Below, piece by piece: positions 42,004-50,458 of a stretch of DNA of 64,000 nucleotides. Source of the DNA: Hymenobacter elongatus (lineage in GTDB: Bacteria > Bacteroidota > Bacteroidia > Cytophagales > Hymenobacteraceae). The notes beneath the pieces are model-generated. The model worked only from the letters and a program-made list of their open reading frames with translations. It ran no database searches and was not told where the DNA came from. How positions within the stretch are numbered: the stretch's first letter is position 1; each line of letters opens with the position of its first letter. The DNA lies in the NCBI RefSeq assembly GCF_004745955.1, contig NZ_SRLD01000013.1, positions 50,192 to 114,191 on the forward strand, read 5' to 3'. The position numbers were made by a program, and so were the translations under genes.

Positions 42004-44739
42004 ATGACCAACTGGTACAAAACGAGTCTCACCACTCAACGCTGGCGGCAGCTGGCTCTCGCTGCTCTGTTGAGCGTTGGAGCAACAGCAGCCCAAGCCC
42101 AAAGCCTGAACTACAATCAGTTCGGGGTGCAAAACATTGTCACTGCCTACGATGATCTTGGCGCAAAGGGTACCCTCATTCCCACGCCGAACACCGACGA
42201 CGCCAACTCGGCCGCTACGCCTATTGGCTTCACCTTCAATTACAACGGAGTAGCTTTCAACGATTTCGTACTAAATACGAACGGCTTCATCAAGCTGGGT
42301 ACCACGGCTCCGGCCGCGCCTTTCTTCTCACCCGGCAGCCAGGTAAACACCGGTGGCCCGTTGAACGCTGCTGGCGAGACGAACCTGCTGTTGCCCTTCA
42401 ACGATGACTTGGTCGACGCTACGGCAGGCCCATCGGAGTACCGGGTATTCGTGGACGGTACTCCTGGTCAGCGCGTGTGCACCATCCAGTGGAAAAACGT
42501 AAAGGATAAGCCCCGCACAACTACGGCTACCTCAACGACTATTTTAGGCACCCAGCTGGATAATTTCTCGTTCCAGGTTAAGCTCTACGAGACCAGTAAC
42601 ACTATTGACTTCGTGTACAGCAGCGCTATTGCTGGTGCGGGTCCTGAGGGAGCTAAATTTGAGATTGTCGGCATTAAAGGTTCCGGCAGCGCCGTCAACC
42701 AGACCGTAGTAGGCACCAAAGGCTCAGCAACGGCTTGGTCGGCTACTACTTTCGGTGGCACCGTGTATTCGGCCACTACCAACGCGCACAATATACGCAG
42801 CAGCGTACGCCCCGATGCGGGCCGCACCTACCGCTTTCTATCTGCCCAGCCTATCGACGCGGCAGTTTTGGCAGTATATTCTTTAGGCAAGCTTCCTATT
42901 CCGGCAGCGGCTCCTCATGTTATTCAGGCAGTAGTTCGCAACGTAGGTAGCAGTGCCATGACCAACGTCGCGGTTACGGCGACGGTGGCGGGCGTCAACA
43001 CGTTTACCAGCACCAAAACCATTGCCACGCTGGCCGTTGGTGCCGTAGCAACGGTATCGTTCGATCCTTTCACCCCTACGGTAGTAGGCAACGAAACGAT
43101 TACGGTGACGGCGGCAGCTGATGATGTGGCAGCAAACAACACCAAGACGTATGTCCAGCAGGTAACTACAGGGGCCTTCGCCATAGCGGAGCCCGGTGTA
43201 GCAGCTACCAGCAGCATCGGCTTTGGTGCCAGCACTACCGGCAACATTCTGGCGGTTAAATACACGACCAACTCCCCGCGTCAGGTAACCACCGTCACGA
43301 CCCGTTTGGCCGACCCTAACTCGGTGGGCAAAATAGTGTACGCCGTCGTAACCAATAGCGCCGGTGCCATTCTGGGCCGCACGCCCGACTACACGGTAGC
43401 AACAGCAGATATTAACACCGATAAAGTGTTTACGCTGCCTACGCCGGTATCGATTCCGGCCGGTGACTTCTACGCCGGTATTGCCCAAGGTATTTCGGCT
43501 ACTCCCCACTTCCCCATCGGTACGCAGAATGAGAACCCAACCCGGCCCGGTGCTTTCTATAGCATTGCTATTGGCGGTGGTGCTCCCGGCGACCAGGTTG
43601 CCGGTAACCTTGGCCGTATCATGATCGAAGCCAATACTATAGGTGCTGCTACATGCCCTATTCCTACGGCTGTGAGCGTTACGAGCAACAGCTCTACTTC
43701 GGGTACAGTTTCTTTCACTGGCCCGGCCAGCGCTACTGGCTACACCATTATCTACGGTCCTAGCGGCTTCAATCCAGCCAGTGCTGGCACAACTGTAACG
43801 GCTACTACGTCGCCCTTTACCATCACGGGCCTCACGCCTTCGACGACGTATCAGGTGTACATCCGCTCCAACTGCGGCGCTACGGACCAAAGCGCCCTGG
43901 TTGGCCCCGCCACCTTCGCGACGTTGTGCACGCCCCCAATTATCACGACTTTCCCGTACACCCAGAACTTCGATAACATCGCCCCGAACACGACTCTGCC
44001 CTGCGGAATCACGGTTTCGGATGCTAATGGTGACGGTTATACCTGGGAGCCGCTTCCTACCAACTCGGCTTCCGCTCCGAACTCCATGGTTTACCTCTAC
44101 AACGAAGCTGACATAACCAAAGGTGGCGATGACTGGTTCTACACTCCTTCGCTGTTCCTGCGCGCTGGTTCGAGCTATCAGTTGTCGTTCAAATACAAGA
44201 CCCTGGCTGATCCAAGTGCCGCTACTTCTGAGAAGCTGGAGGTAAAGTTTGGTGCTGCTGCTACCCCAGCCGGCCAGACGAATCTGCTATGGAGAAATAC
44301 CAATATCACGAACACGACGTACGTTACGACCACTGCTGGCTCGGGTGCCAACCAGGTAATGGCTATTTCGCCTACTGCCAACGGCAACGTGTTCATTGGC
44401 TTCCACGCGTTCAGCAATCCGAACGAATTCGTAATCTTCGTTGATGATGTAGCCATTACATCAGCAGTAACCGGCGTTTCGGATGCTCTGCTGCAGGCAG
44501 TCAACGTATATCCCAACCCTTCGGCTGGCGAATTCACGGTAGAAGTACGGGGCGCTAACGCCAAAGGCGCGATGCAGGTAGAAGTAACCAACCTGCTCGG
44601 TCAGCGTGTGCACACGGCTACTATTCGCGACAACTTCGAGAACAAAATCAATCTCTCTAGCCTGTCTAATGGCATGTACACCATCAAAGTAAAATCTGGT
44701 GACGAGTACATGATCCGGAACATCGTGGTGCAGAAGTAA
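42004..44739 (+). CDS. Large secreted protein with T9SS type A sorting domain
   Basis: A 911-residue T9SS cargo. The ATG at 42004 gives a long signal peptide ending AAQAQS; the extra upstream codons are in the leader. In order: an N-terminal beta-rich region with PIGFTFNYNGVAFNDFVLNT, a CARDB-like immunoglobulin domain (PHVIQAVVRNVGSSAMTNVA, about 290-390), a fibronectin type III domain (TSGTVSFTGPASATGYTIIY), a cleaved-adhesin/MAM-like domain (FPYTQNFDNIAP to VIFVDDVAIT), and the type A sorting domain (VNVYPNPSAGEFTVEV to MIRNIVVQK). It is exported and probably anchored on the surface by PorU. No enzymatic motif is seen, so an adhesin or matrix role is likely. Confidence 0.88.
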   Translation: MTNWYKTSLTTQRWRQLALAALLSVGATAAQAQSLNYNQFGVQNIVTAYDDLGAKGTLIPTPNTDDANSAATPIGFTFNYNGVAFNDFVLNTNGFIKLGTTAPAAPFFSPGSQVNTGGPLNAAGETNLLLPFNDDLVDATAGPSEYRVFVDGTPGQRVCTIQWKNVKDKPRTTTATSTTILGTQLDNFSFQVKLYETSNTIDFVYSSAIAGAGPEGAKFEIVGIKGSGSAVNQTVVGTKGSATAWSATTFGGTVYSATTNAHNIRSSVRPDAGRTYRFLSAQPIDAAVLAVYSLGKLPIPAAAPHVIQAVVRNVGSSAMTNVAVTATVAGVNTFTSTKTIATLAVGAVATVSFDPFTPTVVGNETITVTAAADDVAANNTKTYVQQVTTGAFAIAEPGVAATSSIGFGASTTGNILAVKYTTNSPRQVTTVTTRLADPNSVGKIVYAVVTNSAGAILGRTPDYTVATADINTDKVFTLPTPVSIPAGDFYAGIAQGISATPHFPIGTQNENPTRPGAFYSIAIGGGAPGDQVAGNLGRIMIEANTIGAATCPIPTAVSVTSNSSTSGTVSFTGPASATGYTIIYGPSGFNPASAGTTVTATTSPFTITGLTPSTTYQVYIRSNCGATDQSALVGPATFATLCTPPIITTFPYTQNFDNIAPNTTLPCGITVSDANGDGYTWEPLPTNSASAPNSMVYLYNEADITKGGDDWFYTPSLFLRAGSSYQLSFKYKTLADPSAATSEKLEVKFGAAATPAGQTNLLWRNTNITNTTYVTTTAGSGANQVMAISPTANGNVFIGFHAFSNPNEFVIFVDDVAITSAVTGVSDALLQAVNVYPNPSAGEFTVEVRGANAKGAMQVEVTNLLGQRVHTATIRDNFENKINLSSLSNGMYTIKVKSGDEYMIRNIVVQK

Positions 44740-44756
44740 TTCCGCCCACTGCATTG

Positions 44757-44787
44757 AAAAGGGCAGCCTTATGGCTGCCTTTTTTTT
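44757..44787 (+). terminator. Rho-independent terminator of the T9SS cargo gene
   Basis: AAAAGGGCAGCC, a four-base loop and GGCTGCCTTTTTTT, beginning 17 bases after the stop codon. Confidence 0.9.
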
Positions 44788-45104
44788 GTTGTCTACCCGC
44801 TATGGTGCTGGAGCGCATGCAGAGCGTTGCAAAAACTTTATTCTCTTCCTCGTTGATATGGTTGTAACACCGCCACCGCTTCGTTGAAAAGGGTTCTAAC
44901 AAAGCAGTAGACATGATTTGGTCAGCAGGAGCCAGATAAAGAAAGACACTCTTCAAAACCATTCGTAATCTGCGACCGACCTATCCTGAGTAGGAATTTC
45001 GTTCCTGCAAAGAGTAGGTCGGTCGCGTTATAGCGAGCAACATGCTTGCTGTAGCTGGGAAAAATTGCTGACCTAGCATTGGTGTGGTGAGAGAAGTAGC
45101 CATA
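44788..45104. other. 317-base noncoding interval
   Basis: This lies between the cargo gene and the ccmF terminator. No gene is recognised. Its main feature is the hairpin listed separately at 44972-45026. Confidence 0.4.
44972..45026. repeat. Intergenic hairpin with 12-base perfect arms
   Basis: GCGACCGACCTA and TAGGTCGGTCGC enclose a second small hairpin (TAGGAA/TTCCTG). No T tract follows, so it is not a standard terminator. It lies between two ordinary terminators and has no clear client gene. Confidence 0.6.
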
Positions 45105-45137
45105 AAAAAGCCCCAACTGTAACCAGTTGGGGCTTTT
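45105..45137 (-). terminator. Rho-independent terminator of the ccm operon
   Basis: AAAAAGCCCCAACTG and CAGTTGGGGCTTTTT, with a four-base loop, 26 bases after the ccmF stop. Confidence 0.9.
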
Positions 45138-45162
45138 TGCGAATGAATGAGCTGTATAATGC

Positions 45163-47760
45163 CTAGGCCAGCTGTTGCTTAGGCTCACGGGTTTGTTTCT
45201 GGCCGGCGACAACCGGCGTGGCACCGTTACCGATACTGGCCTCGCGGCGGCGCTTCACCAGGGCCATGCAGAAGCCTACGGCCATGAGTAGCGTCCCACT
45301 CCAGAGCAAATTAATGAACGGCTTCTCCATGGCCTTCAGGATAATATAATCCTTTTGGGTAGTGCTGACGCCAAACGTGAATTTCTTATCAGAAGGATCG
45401 ACGTTGATGAAGGTGAGGCGTAGCCCGAGGTCTTCTACCTCGTCTGAAACGCGGCCGATAAGCCGGTTTCGCACCACGAACATCGGATGTACGTGGTACT
45501 GCTTTTTCTCCCCAAAGACCAGGAAGTCGCCCTGAATAGCCAAGTCGCCTTTCGCCAAGCCGAGGCCGGCGGTTTCGTGAGCGGGCTCCACGCCACGGAA
45601 TACGGCGAAGTAGTCGTTGAGATAAATCGTGTCGCCGATAGCCAGCGTGTATTCCTTCACCTCACTCCAATCTTTTTCCTTGCTAGGATCGGGTACCGAG
45701 CTGATGTGGGAGTAGATGTCGTGGTCGACGAAGCGCTTGATATCGGGCGAAGCCAGCAAGCCTCCCATTTCCTCGTTGACCTGCGCCCGGGGGTAGAGCG
45801 TGAAGACTTCGCCGGATTCCTTTTGCTTGTATTCGACGCGGTAATACGTGTTTTCGGGGGATATTTCGAGGGTGTCACCCGCTTTGTAGTACGTCTTGCC
45901 TTCGGCCTTGATATCGGCCCGGGCCAGTGCCTTATACTCATCGTCGGTACGGAACAGTAGCTCTTTATTCACGTAGCCGGGCACGCCGGGCACATCGTAG
46001 TACTGGCCGGTGTAGCTGATGTCGTATCCACCCATCGGGGCCGCGTCGTTGCGCCACAGCAGTACGTTGTCGCGGTTTAGATCTTCGGGAAACTCCTTGG
46101 AGTAAACCAGACCCGACACGTTCTTGGAAATGATATTAGAGTAGCCCGCCGACGCCAGAATCCCGAGCAGCATCAGCGAAATGCCAATGTGCGCTACGCC
46201 ACCGCCCGACAAGGCCACCCGGCGCTTAATCAACGTCAGCACGACACCCAAGTTGGCTAACACACCAAACAGGCCCGTGGTCAGAAGCACAATGTAGGTG
46301 CCGCTCATCTGCAGTTTGTTGTAGCGCACCAATAGAATCACCAGGGCGGCGCTAAGCAGGGTGATAATGCCCGGCACGGCCAGGGAATTGGCCAGGGTGT
46401 TCTTGTCGTTCTTCTGCCACCACATGATCTGGGCCAGGCCCGTGAGGAAAGCAACCAGTACGCCCATCCAAAGCTGAATCTTGGTGTAGTGCGCAATCTG
46501 GTCGGCGGGTAGCGCGAGGTTAGATTTTATGCCCAGAAAGCCCAAAAAGGCATTATACACTGGAATGCTGGTAGTGAACAATACCTGAAAAGCTCCCAGG
46601 CACAGCACCGTGGCACCCACAAACACCCATAGCTCGGGATTGTAGGTGGTAAGCTCCTTCTCCGATACCGGAATAGATTTCCAGCGCCACACCAGCAGCC
46701 CGATAGCCAGAGCCATGAAGGCCAGCAGGTAGATCAGCAGCTGGCCCGACAATCCCAAATCGGTGAAGGAGTGAACGGACGCATTGCCGAGTACCCCGCT
46801 GCGGGTCAGGAAAGTAGCGTAGAGAATCAGCAGGAAGCTGGCAATAACCAGCACGAAGGACGTGCGCAGGGCTGTGCGGCTCCGCTGCCAGAGCACCATG
46901 CCGTGGATGGAGGCCACCAGTACAAGCCAGGGAATATAGACGGCGTTTTCGACCGGGTCCCAGTTCCAATACCCGCCGAAATTCAGTGTTTCGTAGGCCC
47001 AGTAGGCCCCCATCATCACACCAACTCCTAGTACTAAGCCGCCAAACAAGGCCCAAGGCAACGCCGGCTTGATCCACTTGCTCAACTCGCCTTTCCAGAG
47101 CCCGGCAATAGCGAAGGCAAACGGCACCAGCGTCAGGGCAAAACCCAGAAACAGCGTGGGCGGGTGAATTACCATCCAGTAATTCTGCAACAGCGGGTTC
47201 AGGCCGGTGCCATCCTTGGGTACAAAATCGGGGTTTGTCTTGAACACCGGCAGATCGGTCAGGAAGTCGCGCAGCAGGATGAAGGGTGAGGAGCCCAGCT
47301 TAACGTCGAACAGCACCACGCCCAGAATCATGGAGGTCAGAAACAGCTGCACGAAGGCAAAAACGGCCATTACCGGTGCTTCCCACTTGCGGTTGAAACG
47401 CATGATAGCCAAGCCGATGATGACATGCCAGAAGATCCAGAGCAGGAAAGAGCCTTCCTGACCTTCCCAGAAGCAGGAAATCATGTAATGCACCGGCAGG
47501 TGGTTGCTGGAGTGGCTCCAGGCGTAATAATACTCGTACCGGTGGGAGTAGATAATGGTGAACAGGCAGATGATAATAGACATCACTGCTCCGCTGTGCA
47601 CCAAGAACGACGTGCGCGCCAGGCGCAGCCAGCTGGCATCGGTTTCTCCCAGCGGCTTCTCGCGGGCCGCCATGTAGTAGGAGTACGCCGCTACCGTGGC
47701 GGCCACAAACGCCACAATCACACTGATGTGCCCCAGGTCGCCGATGAAGGTATTAAGCAT
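45163..47760 (-). CDS. ccmF: Cytochrome c haem lyase subunit CcmF
   Basis: An 865-residue inner-membrane protein with about 14 helices and a large periplasmic domain (about 560-790) before the last helix. The haem-handling WWD motif GGYWNWDPVENAVYIPW is intact near residue 250. Conserved histidine regions include HSGAVMSI, VHYM, YWMVIHPPTLF and SVHSFTDLG. CcmF transfers haem from CcmE to apocytochrome c. The protein is longer than the roughly 650 residues of proteobacterial CcmF, mostly through the periplasmic domain. It is the last gene of the ccm operon. Confidence 0.95.
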   Translation of the reverse strand: MLNTFIGDLGHISVIVAFVAATVAAYSYYMAAREKPLGETDASWLRLARTSFLVHSGAVMSIIICLFTIIYSHRYEYYYAWSHSSNHLPVHYMISCFWEGQEGSFLLWIFWHVIIGLAIMRFNRKWEAPVMAVFAFVQLFLTSMILGVVLFDVKLGSSPFILLRDFLTDLPVFKTNPDFVPKDGTGLNPLLQNYWMVIHPPTLFLGFALTLVPFAFAIAGLWKGELSKWIKPALPWALFGGLVLGVGVMMGAYWAYETLNFGGYWNWDPVENAVYIPWLVLVASIHGMVLWQRSRTALRTSFVLVIASFLLILYATFLTRSGVLGNASVHSFTDLGLSGQLLIYLLAFMALAIGLLVWRWKSIPVSEKELTTYNPELWVFVGATVLCLGAFQVLFTTSIPVYNAFLGFLGIKSNLALPADQIAHYTKIQLWMGVLVAFLTGLAQIMWWQKNDKNTLANSLAVPGIITLLSAALVILLVRYNKLQMSGTYIVLLTTGLFGVLANLGVVLTLIKRRVALSGGGVAHIGISLMLLGILASAGYSNIISKNVSGLVYSKEFPEDLNRDNVLLWRNDAAPMGGYDISYTGQYYDVPGVPGYVNKELLFRTDDEYKALARADIKAEGKTYYKAGDTLEISPENTYYRVEYKQKESGEVFTLYPRAQVNEEMGGLLASPDIKRFVDHDIYSHISSVPDPSKEKDWSEVKEYTLAIGDTIYLNDYFAVFRGVEPAHETAGLGLAKGDLAIQGDFLVFGEKKQYHVHPMFVVRNRLIGRVSDEVEDLGLRLTFINVDPSDKKFTFGVSTTQKDYIILKAMEKPFINLLWSGTLLMAVGFCMALVKRRREASIGNGATPVVAGQKQTREPKQQLA

Positions 47761-47863
47761 GTGCTTCGTATTTGATAAATGGTACTGCGTACTGAGGAAA
47801 CCGGCGAGCAGGCCAAACGTTCTTGCGTTTTAGCACTCCGGCCGTTCGTTCCCCGGTACTCGG

Positions 47864-48289
47864 CTAGCGGGCGGCCGTCGCGCCTTTGATGTCCTTCTCC
47901 ACGTACTTTGAAGGGCACTTCAGCAGAATCTTGTCGGCCACAAACACCTCGTTGCGCATCGCGCCGGTGATGACAACCTGCTCCGACTTATCAAAATCCT
48001 GGGGCTTGGGGTTGAAATAAATCACGCGCTGGGCAATGCGGTTGGTATCGACCAGCGTGAAGGCGAAGTAGTTGGGGTCGAGGGTAGGATTATACTCCAG
48101 GCCCATGATGTTTTTCTGCCCGTCGCGCGGCAAGCGGCCTACTACGTGTACTTTGGTCAGATTACCATCGGCAGCCCGCTCGCGCGCTTCCCGGAAGGAA
48201 ACATAGACGCTGGCGTCGCCGACGGTGCTCATGATGATGCCGATAGCAACGGCAATGACAGCAATGGCAAGAATATGAGATTTTTTCAT
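47864..48289 (-). CDS. ccmE: Haem chaperone CcmE, CxxxY type
   Basis: A 141-residue periplasmic protein anchored by an N-terminal helix (ILAIAVIAVAIGIIM). The OB-fold domain has VHVVGRLPRDGQ, FTLVD, and QVVITGAMRNEVFVADKILL. In E. coli the haem-binding residue is a histidine in HxxxY. Here the same place reads KCPSKY, with Cys125 and Tyr129. This is the CxxxY variant known from Desulfovibrio and archaeal CcmE, which still binds haem covalently. The ATG at 48289 is used. It lies 180 bases after ccmD and 103 bases before ccmF. Confidence 0.93.
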   Translation of the reverse strand: MKKSHILAIAVIAVAIGIIMSTVGDASVYVSFREARERAADGNLTKVHVVGRLPRDGQKNIMGLEYNPTLDPNYFAFTLVDTNRIAQRVIYFNPKPQDFDKSEQVVITGAMRNEVFVADKILLKCPSKYVEKDIKGATAAR

Positions 48290-48469
48290 GATGCTTCAAC
48301 GGTGCCAGGCATAAGGGGCCGGCTTTACTGAACAACCAAACTGTCCCGAAAAATCCGTCGGGCCGGAATCATTCCTCGATTATGTGGCAAGCACCGTTCA
48401 CCTTCGACCAAGCGGGAGGCTGCTGGTAGTTTTGGATCTTGCCGGCTGGGAACCAGTCATCAACTACGA

Positions 48470-48709
48470 CTACTGGTCTTTCAATTCCTGCTCGAGGCGG
48501 CTCACTTTGCGGTCGAGGGAAATGAGGAAGGCCAGCAAGCCCGCCAGCACCACCGTAATGACGGCCACTACCACGTAGATTTTACCATTCTGGCGCAAGA
48601 CGTCGGCCATTTCGGGAGCTTCTGACTGGGCGGCGGCGTGCAGCACGGGCAGCAGCAGAGCCGCCAGCAAGAGCAGCACCGCGCGGGTGTTACGCAAACT
48701 GTTTTTCAT
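48470..48709 (-). CDS. ccmD: CcmD family small membrane protein
   Basis: A 79-residue protein. The ATG at 48709 (MKNSLRNTRAVLLLLAALLL) begins inside the 3' end of ccmC, overlapping it by 20 bases. It has a signal-like first hydrophobic stretch ending HAAAQ, then one membrane helix (IYVVVAVITVVLAGLLAFLI) and a basic/acidic coiled tail (DRKVSRLEQELKDQ). CcmD helps release holo-CcmE from the CcmABC complex. The additional N-terminal segment is typical of Bacteroidota members, which are longer than enteric CcmD. Confidence 0.85.
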   Translation of the reverse strand: MKNSLRNTRAVLLLLAALLLPVLHAAAQSEAPEMADVLRQNGKIYVVVAVITVVLAGLLAFLISLDRKVSRLEQELKDQ

Positions 48710-49358
48710 ATACTTTTTGTTTGAGCAAAGCAATGCGGCTGGCCACCTGAGCCAGCCAGAAGGCCAACAGCGTCCAGCCGATAACAGCCGGGTAGAATAC
48801 CAGCCGCATGTTGTCGTCAAGGTCGTACTTGGCAAAAGCCGGGTTGCCACCCGCGCCGGGGTGGAGCGAATCGGTGAGGCGGGGCAAAATATAGAACAGT
48901 GGCATGGCCGTGGCGAAGGCAAAAATGTTGTAGATGGCCGACACGCGGGCCCGCTGCTGCTCATCCGTGAACGAGGAGCGCAGTACCAGATATGCGCCAT
49001 AAATCAGCATGGCAATGGCCGCTCCGTTAAGCTTGGGGTCGTTGGTCCACCAGGTGCCCCAGGTGTACTTGGCCCAGATGCTTCCCGTAGCAAGCCCTAC
49101 GCAGCCCATCAGAATACCGATGCGGGCCGCCTCATGCGCCTGAATATCCAGGGCGGGCGTGGGCTGCCGCAGGTAGCGCACGGAGTACGCCACCGAAGCA
49201 ATCAGAATGAAGGTCATACCGAACCACATCGGCACGTGGAAGTACAGGTTGCGGATCGTTTCGTTGAGAATAGCCAGCTGAGGCACGGGCACCAGCAAGC
49301 CGGCCACTGCCGTGTAGAGCAGCAACCCAACGGTCAGGGCTTTCCACCAGTTTTTCAT
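48690..49358 (-). CDS. ccmC: Haem exporter/handling protein CcmC
   Basis: A 222-residue inner-membrane protein with six helices. The ATG at 49358 (MKNWWKALTVGLLLYTAVAG) is chosen over an upstream alternative start. The WWD haem motif WAKYTWGTWWTNDPKL is present, with flanking histidines in LYFHVPMWF and DSLHPG. CcmC loads haem onto CcmE. It overlaps ccmD by 20 bases and lies 151 bases after ccmB. Confidence 0.95.
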   Translation of the reverse strand: MKNWWKALTVGLLLYTAVAGLLVPVPQLAILNETIRNLYFHVPMWFGMTFILIASVAYSVRYLRQPTPALDIQAHEAARIGILMGCVGLATGSIWAKYTWGTWWTNDPKLNGAAIAMLIYGAYLVLRSSFTDEQQRARVSAIYNIFAFATAMPLFYILPRLTDSLHPGAGGNPAFAKYDLDDNMRLVFYPAVIGWTLLAFWLAQVASRIALLKQKVYEKQFA

Positions 49359-49509
49359 TTGCGGCAAGGGAGAAGACGAGCAGAGCTGTAAACCGTGCTC
49401 AGTGGGTGTATGGCGGCGTTGCTGAAGAAACAAGCTGACCGCTGTTTTGTGCCAAACATGGCTCTATTTCCAGCCGAAGAGGTAGAGCCGGCCCGCTTGG
49501 CGCTGTTTG

Positions 49510-50181
49510 TTAGCTGCGCCATAAAAAGGGAAACAACAGGTACGACACGGCACTCACAATCAGGTTGAGGGCCACCAGCGTCAACAAAGCACTACGGCTG
49601 GCTTCGAACTCCAGTCCGTCCAGCGCGTTTTTCGATACTTTGATGAGTAGCAGCAGCATAGGTATCATGAGCGGGAACCCCAGCACGGCCATCAGCGTGC
49701 TGCTGTTGGTCGCCTTGGCAGCAATGCCCGATACCAGCGTCAGAGTGGAGGCAAAACCTACGGCCCCCAGCAGTACGTTCGCCAGAAACAGCGGCATATC
49801 CTGCACCGGATTGCCGAGCACGACGGCATACAGACCAAACCCTGCCAAGGCTAACCCTAACAGCAACAAAGCGTTGTAGGCAATCTTGGCCAGAATAACC
49901 GCCTGGGGCTGCACTAAAGTATAGTAGTAGAGCAAGCGGCCCCGGCTTTCCTGCAGAAAGCCTTTGGCCACGGCATTCACAGCCGTGAAGAGTAGAATAA
50001 TCCAGAACAGCGCATTCCAAGCAGGCACCGGCAATTCGCCACCGCGGAGCGCGAAGCTCAGGTAGCAGACGAAGATGGTGCTACCTACGTAGAGCAGCAT
50101 GCCACTTAGCGCCGCCCGCTGCCGCCATTCGAGGCGGAAGTCCTTCTGAATCAAATACCAAATCTCGCGGAGGAGCAACAC
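49510..50181 (-). CDS. ccmB: Haem exporter membrane subunit CcmB
   Basis: A 223-residue protein with six helices (KDFRLEWRQRAALSGMLLYV, ALFWIILLFTAVNAVAKGFL, and four more). A GTG start at 50181 (then LLLREIWYLIQKDF) is inferred, because the longer frame would begin upstream of the -7 box at 50207-50214. CcmB is the permease half of the CcmAB ABC transporter. The ATPase gene ccmA, usually adjacent, is not in this window. It is the first gene of the ccmBCDEF operon. Confidence 0.92.
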   Translation of the reverse strand: MLLLREIWYLIQKDFRLEWRQRAALSGMLLYVGSTIFVCYLSFALRGGELPVPAWNALFWIILLFTAVNAVAKGFLQESRGRLLYYYTLVQPQAVILAKIAYNALLLLGLALAGFGLYAVVLGNPVQDMPLFLANVLLGAVGFASTLTLVSGIAAKATNSSTLMAVLGFPLMIPMLLLLIKVSKNALDGLEFEASRSALLTLVALNLIVSAVSYLLFPFLWRS

Positions 50182-50206
50182 GGCACAAGGCTGGTGAACA
50201 AGGCCG

Positions 50207-50214
50207 CAAAGATA
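50207..50214 (-). promoter_or_regulatory. -7 promoter element of the ccm operon
   Basis: The minus strand reads TATCTTTG, an exact -7 match. A start near 50200 leaves a leader of about 20 bases to the GTG at 50181. The -33 region is poor. Confidence 0.5.
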
Positions 50215-50292
50215 CAACCCAACCTCCGGATAGGCCTCACCTACGTTCAATATTCGCGAGCCGGCCGCCTGCTGAGAAATACCAGGCCACGC

Positions 50293-50326
50293 AAAAAAGC
50301 CTTCTGTTGCGTGCAGAAGGCTTTTT
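50293..50326 (-). terminator. Rho-independent terminator upstream of the ccm operon
   Basis: AAAAAAGCCTTCTG and CAGAAGGCTTTTT form a perfect stem. On the minus strand it follows the 50459-53683 gene and insulates it from the ccm promoter. Confidence 0.85.
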
Positions 50327-50458
50327 CTGTTCTAAAGCAAGTAGTACCAATGTACCGCCGATTCAGCAGTGGTAGTAGCACTTTCTCGGGGCAGCCCGTC
50401 AGGATATAGCCTGAGCCTTATCGAGGGAATACAAATCCAAGGTGCGACAAGTATTCTG

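Noticed and set aside
42883..43890. 335-codon open frame on the minus strand over the T9SS cargo gene
   Set aside because: It is antisense to a protein with signal peptide and sorting domain; its own translation is low-complexity Arg/Ser/Val.
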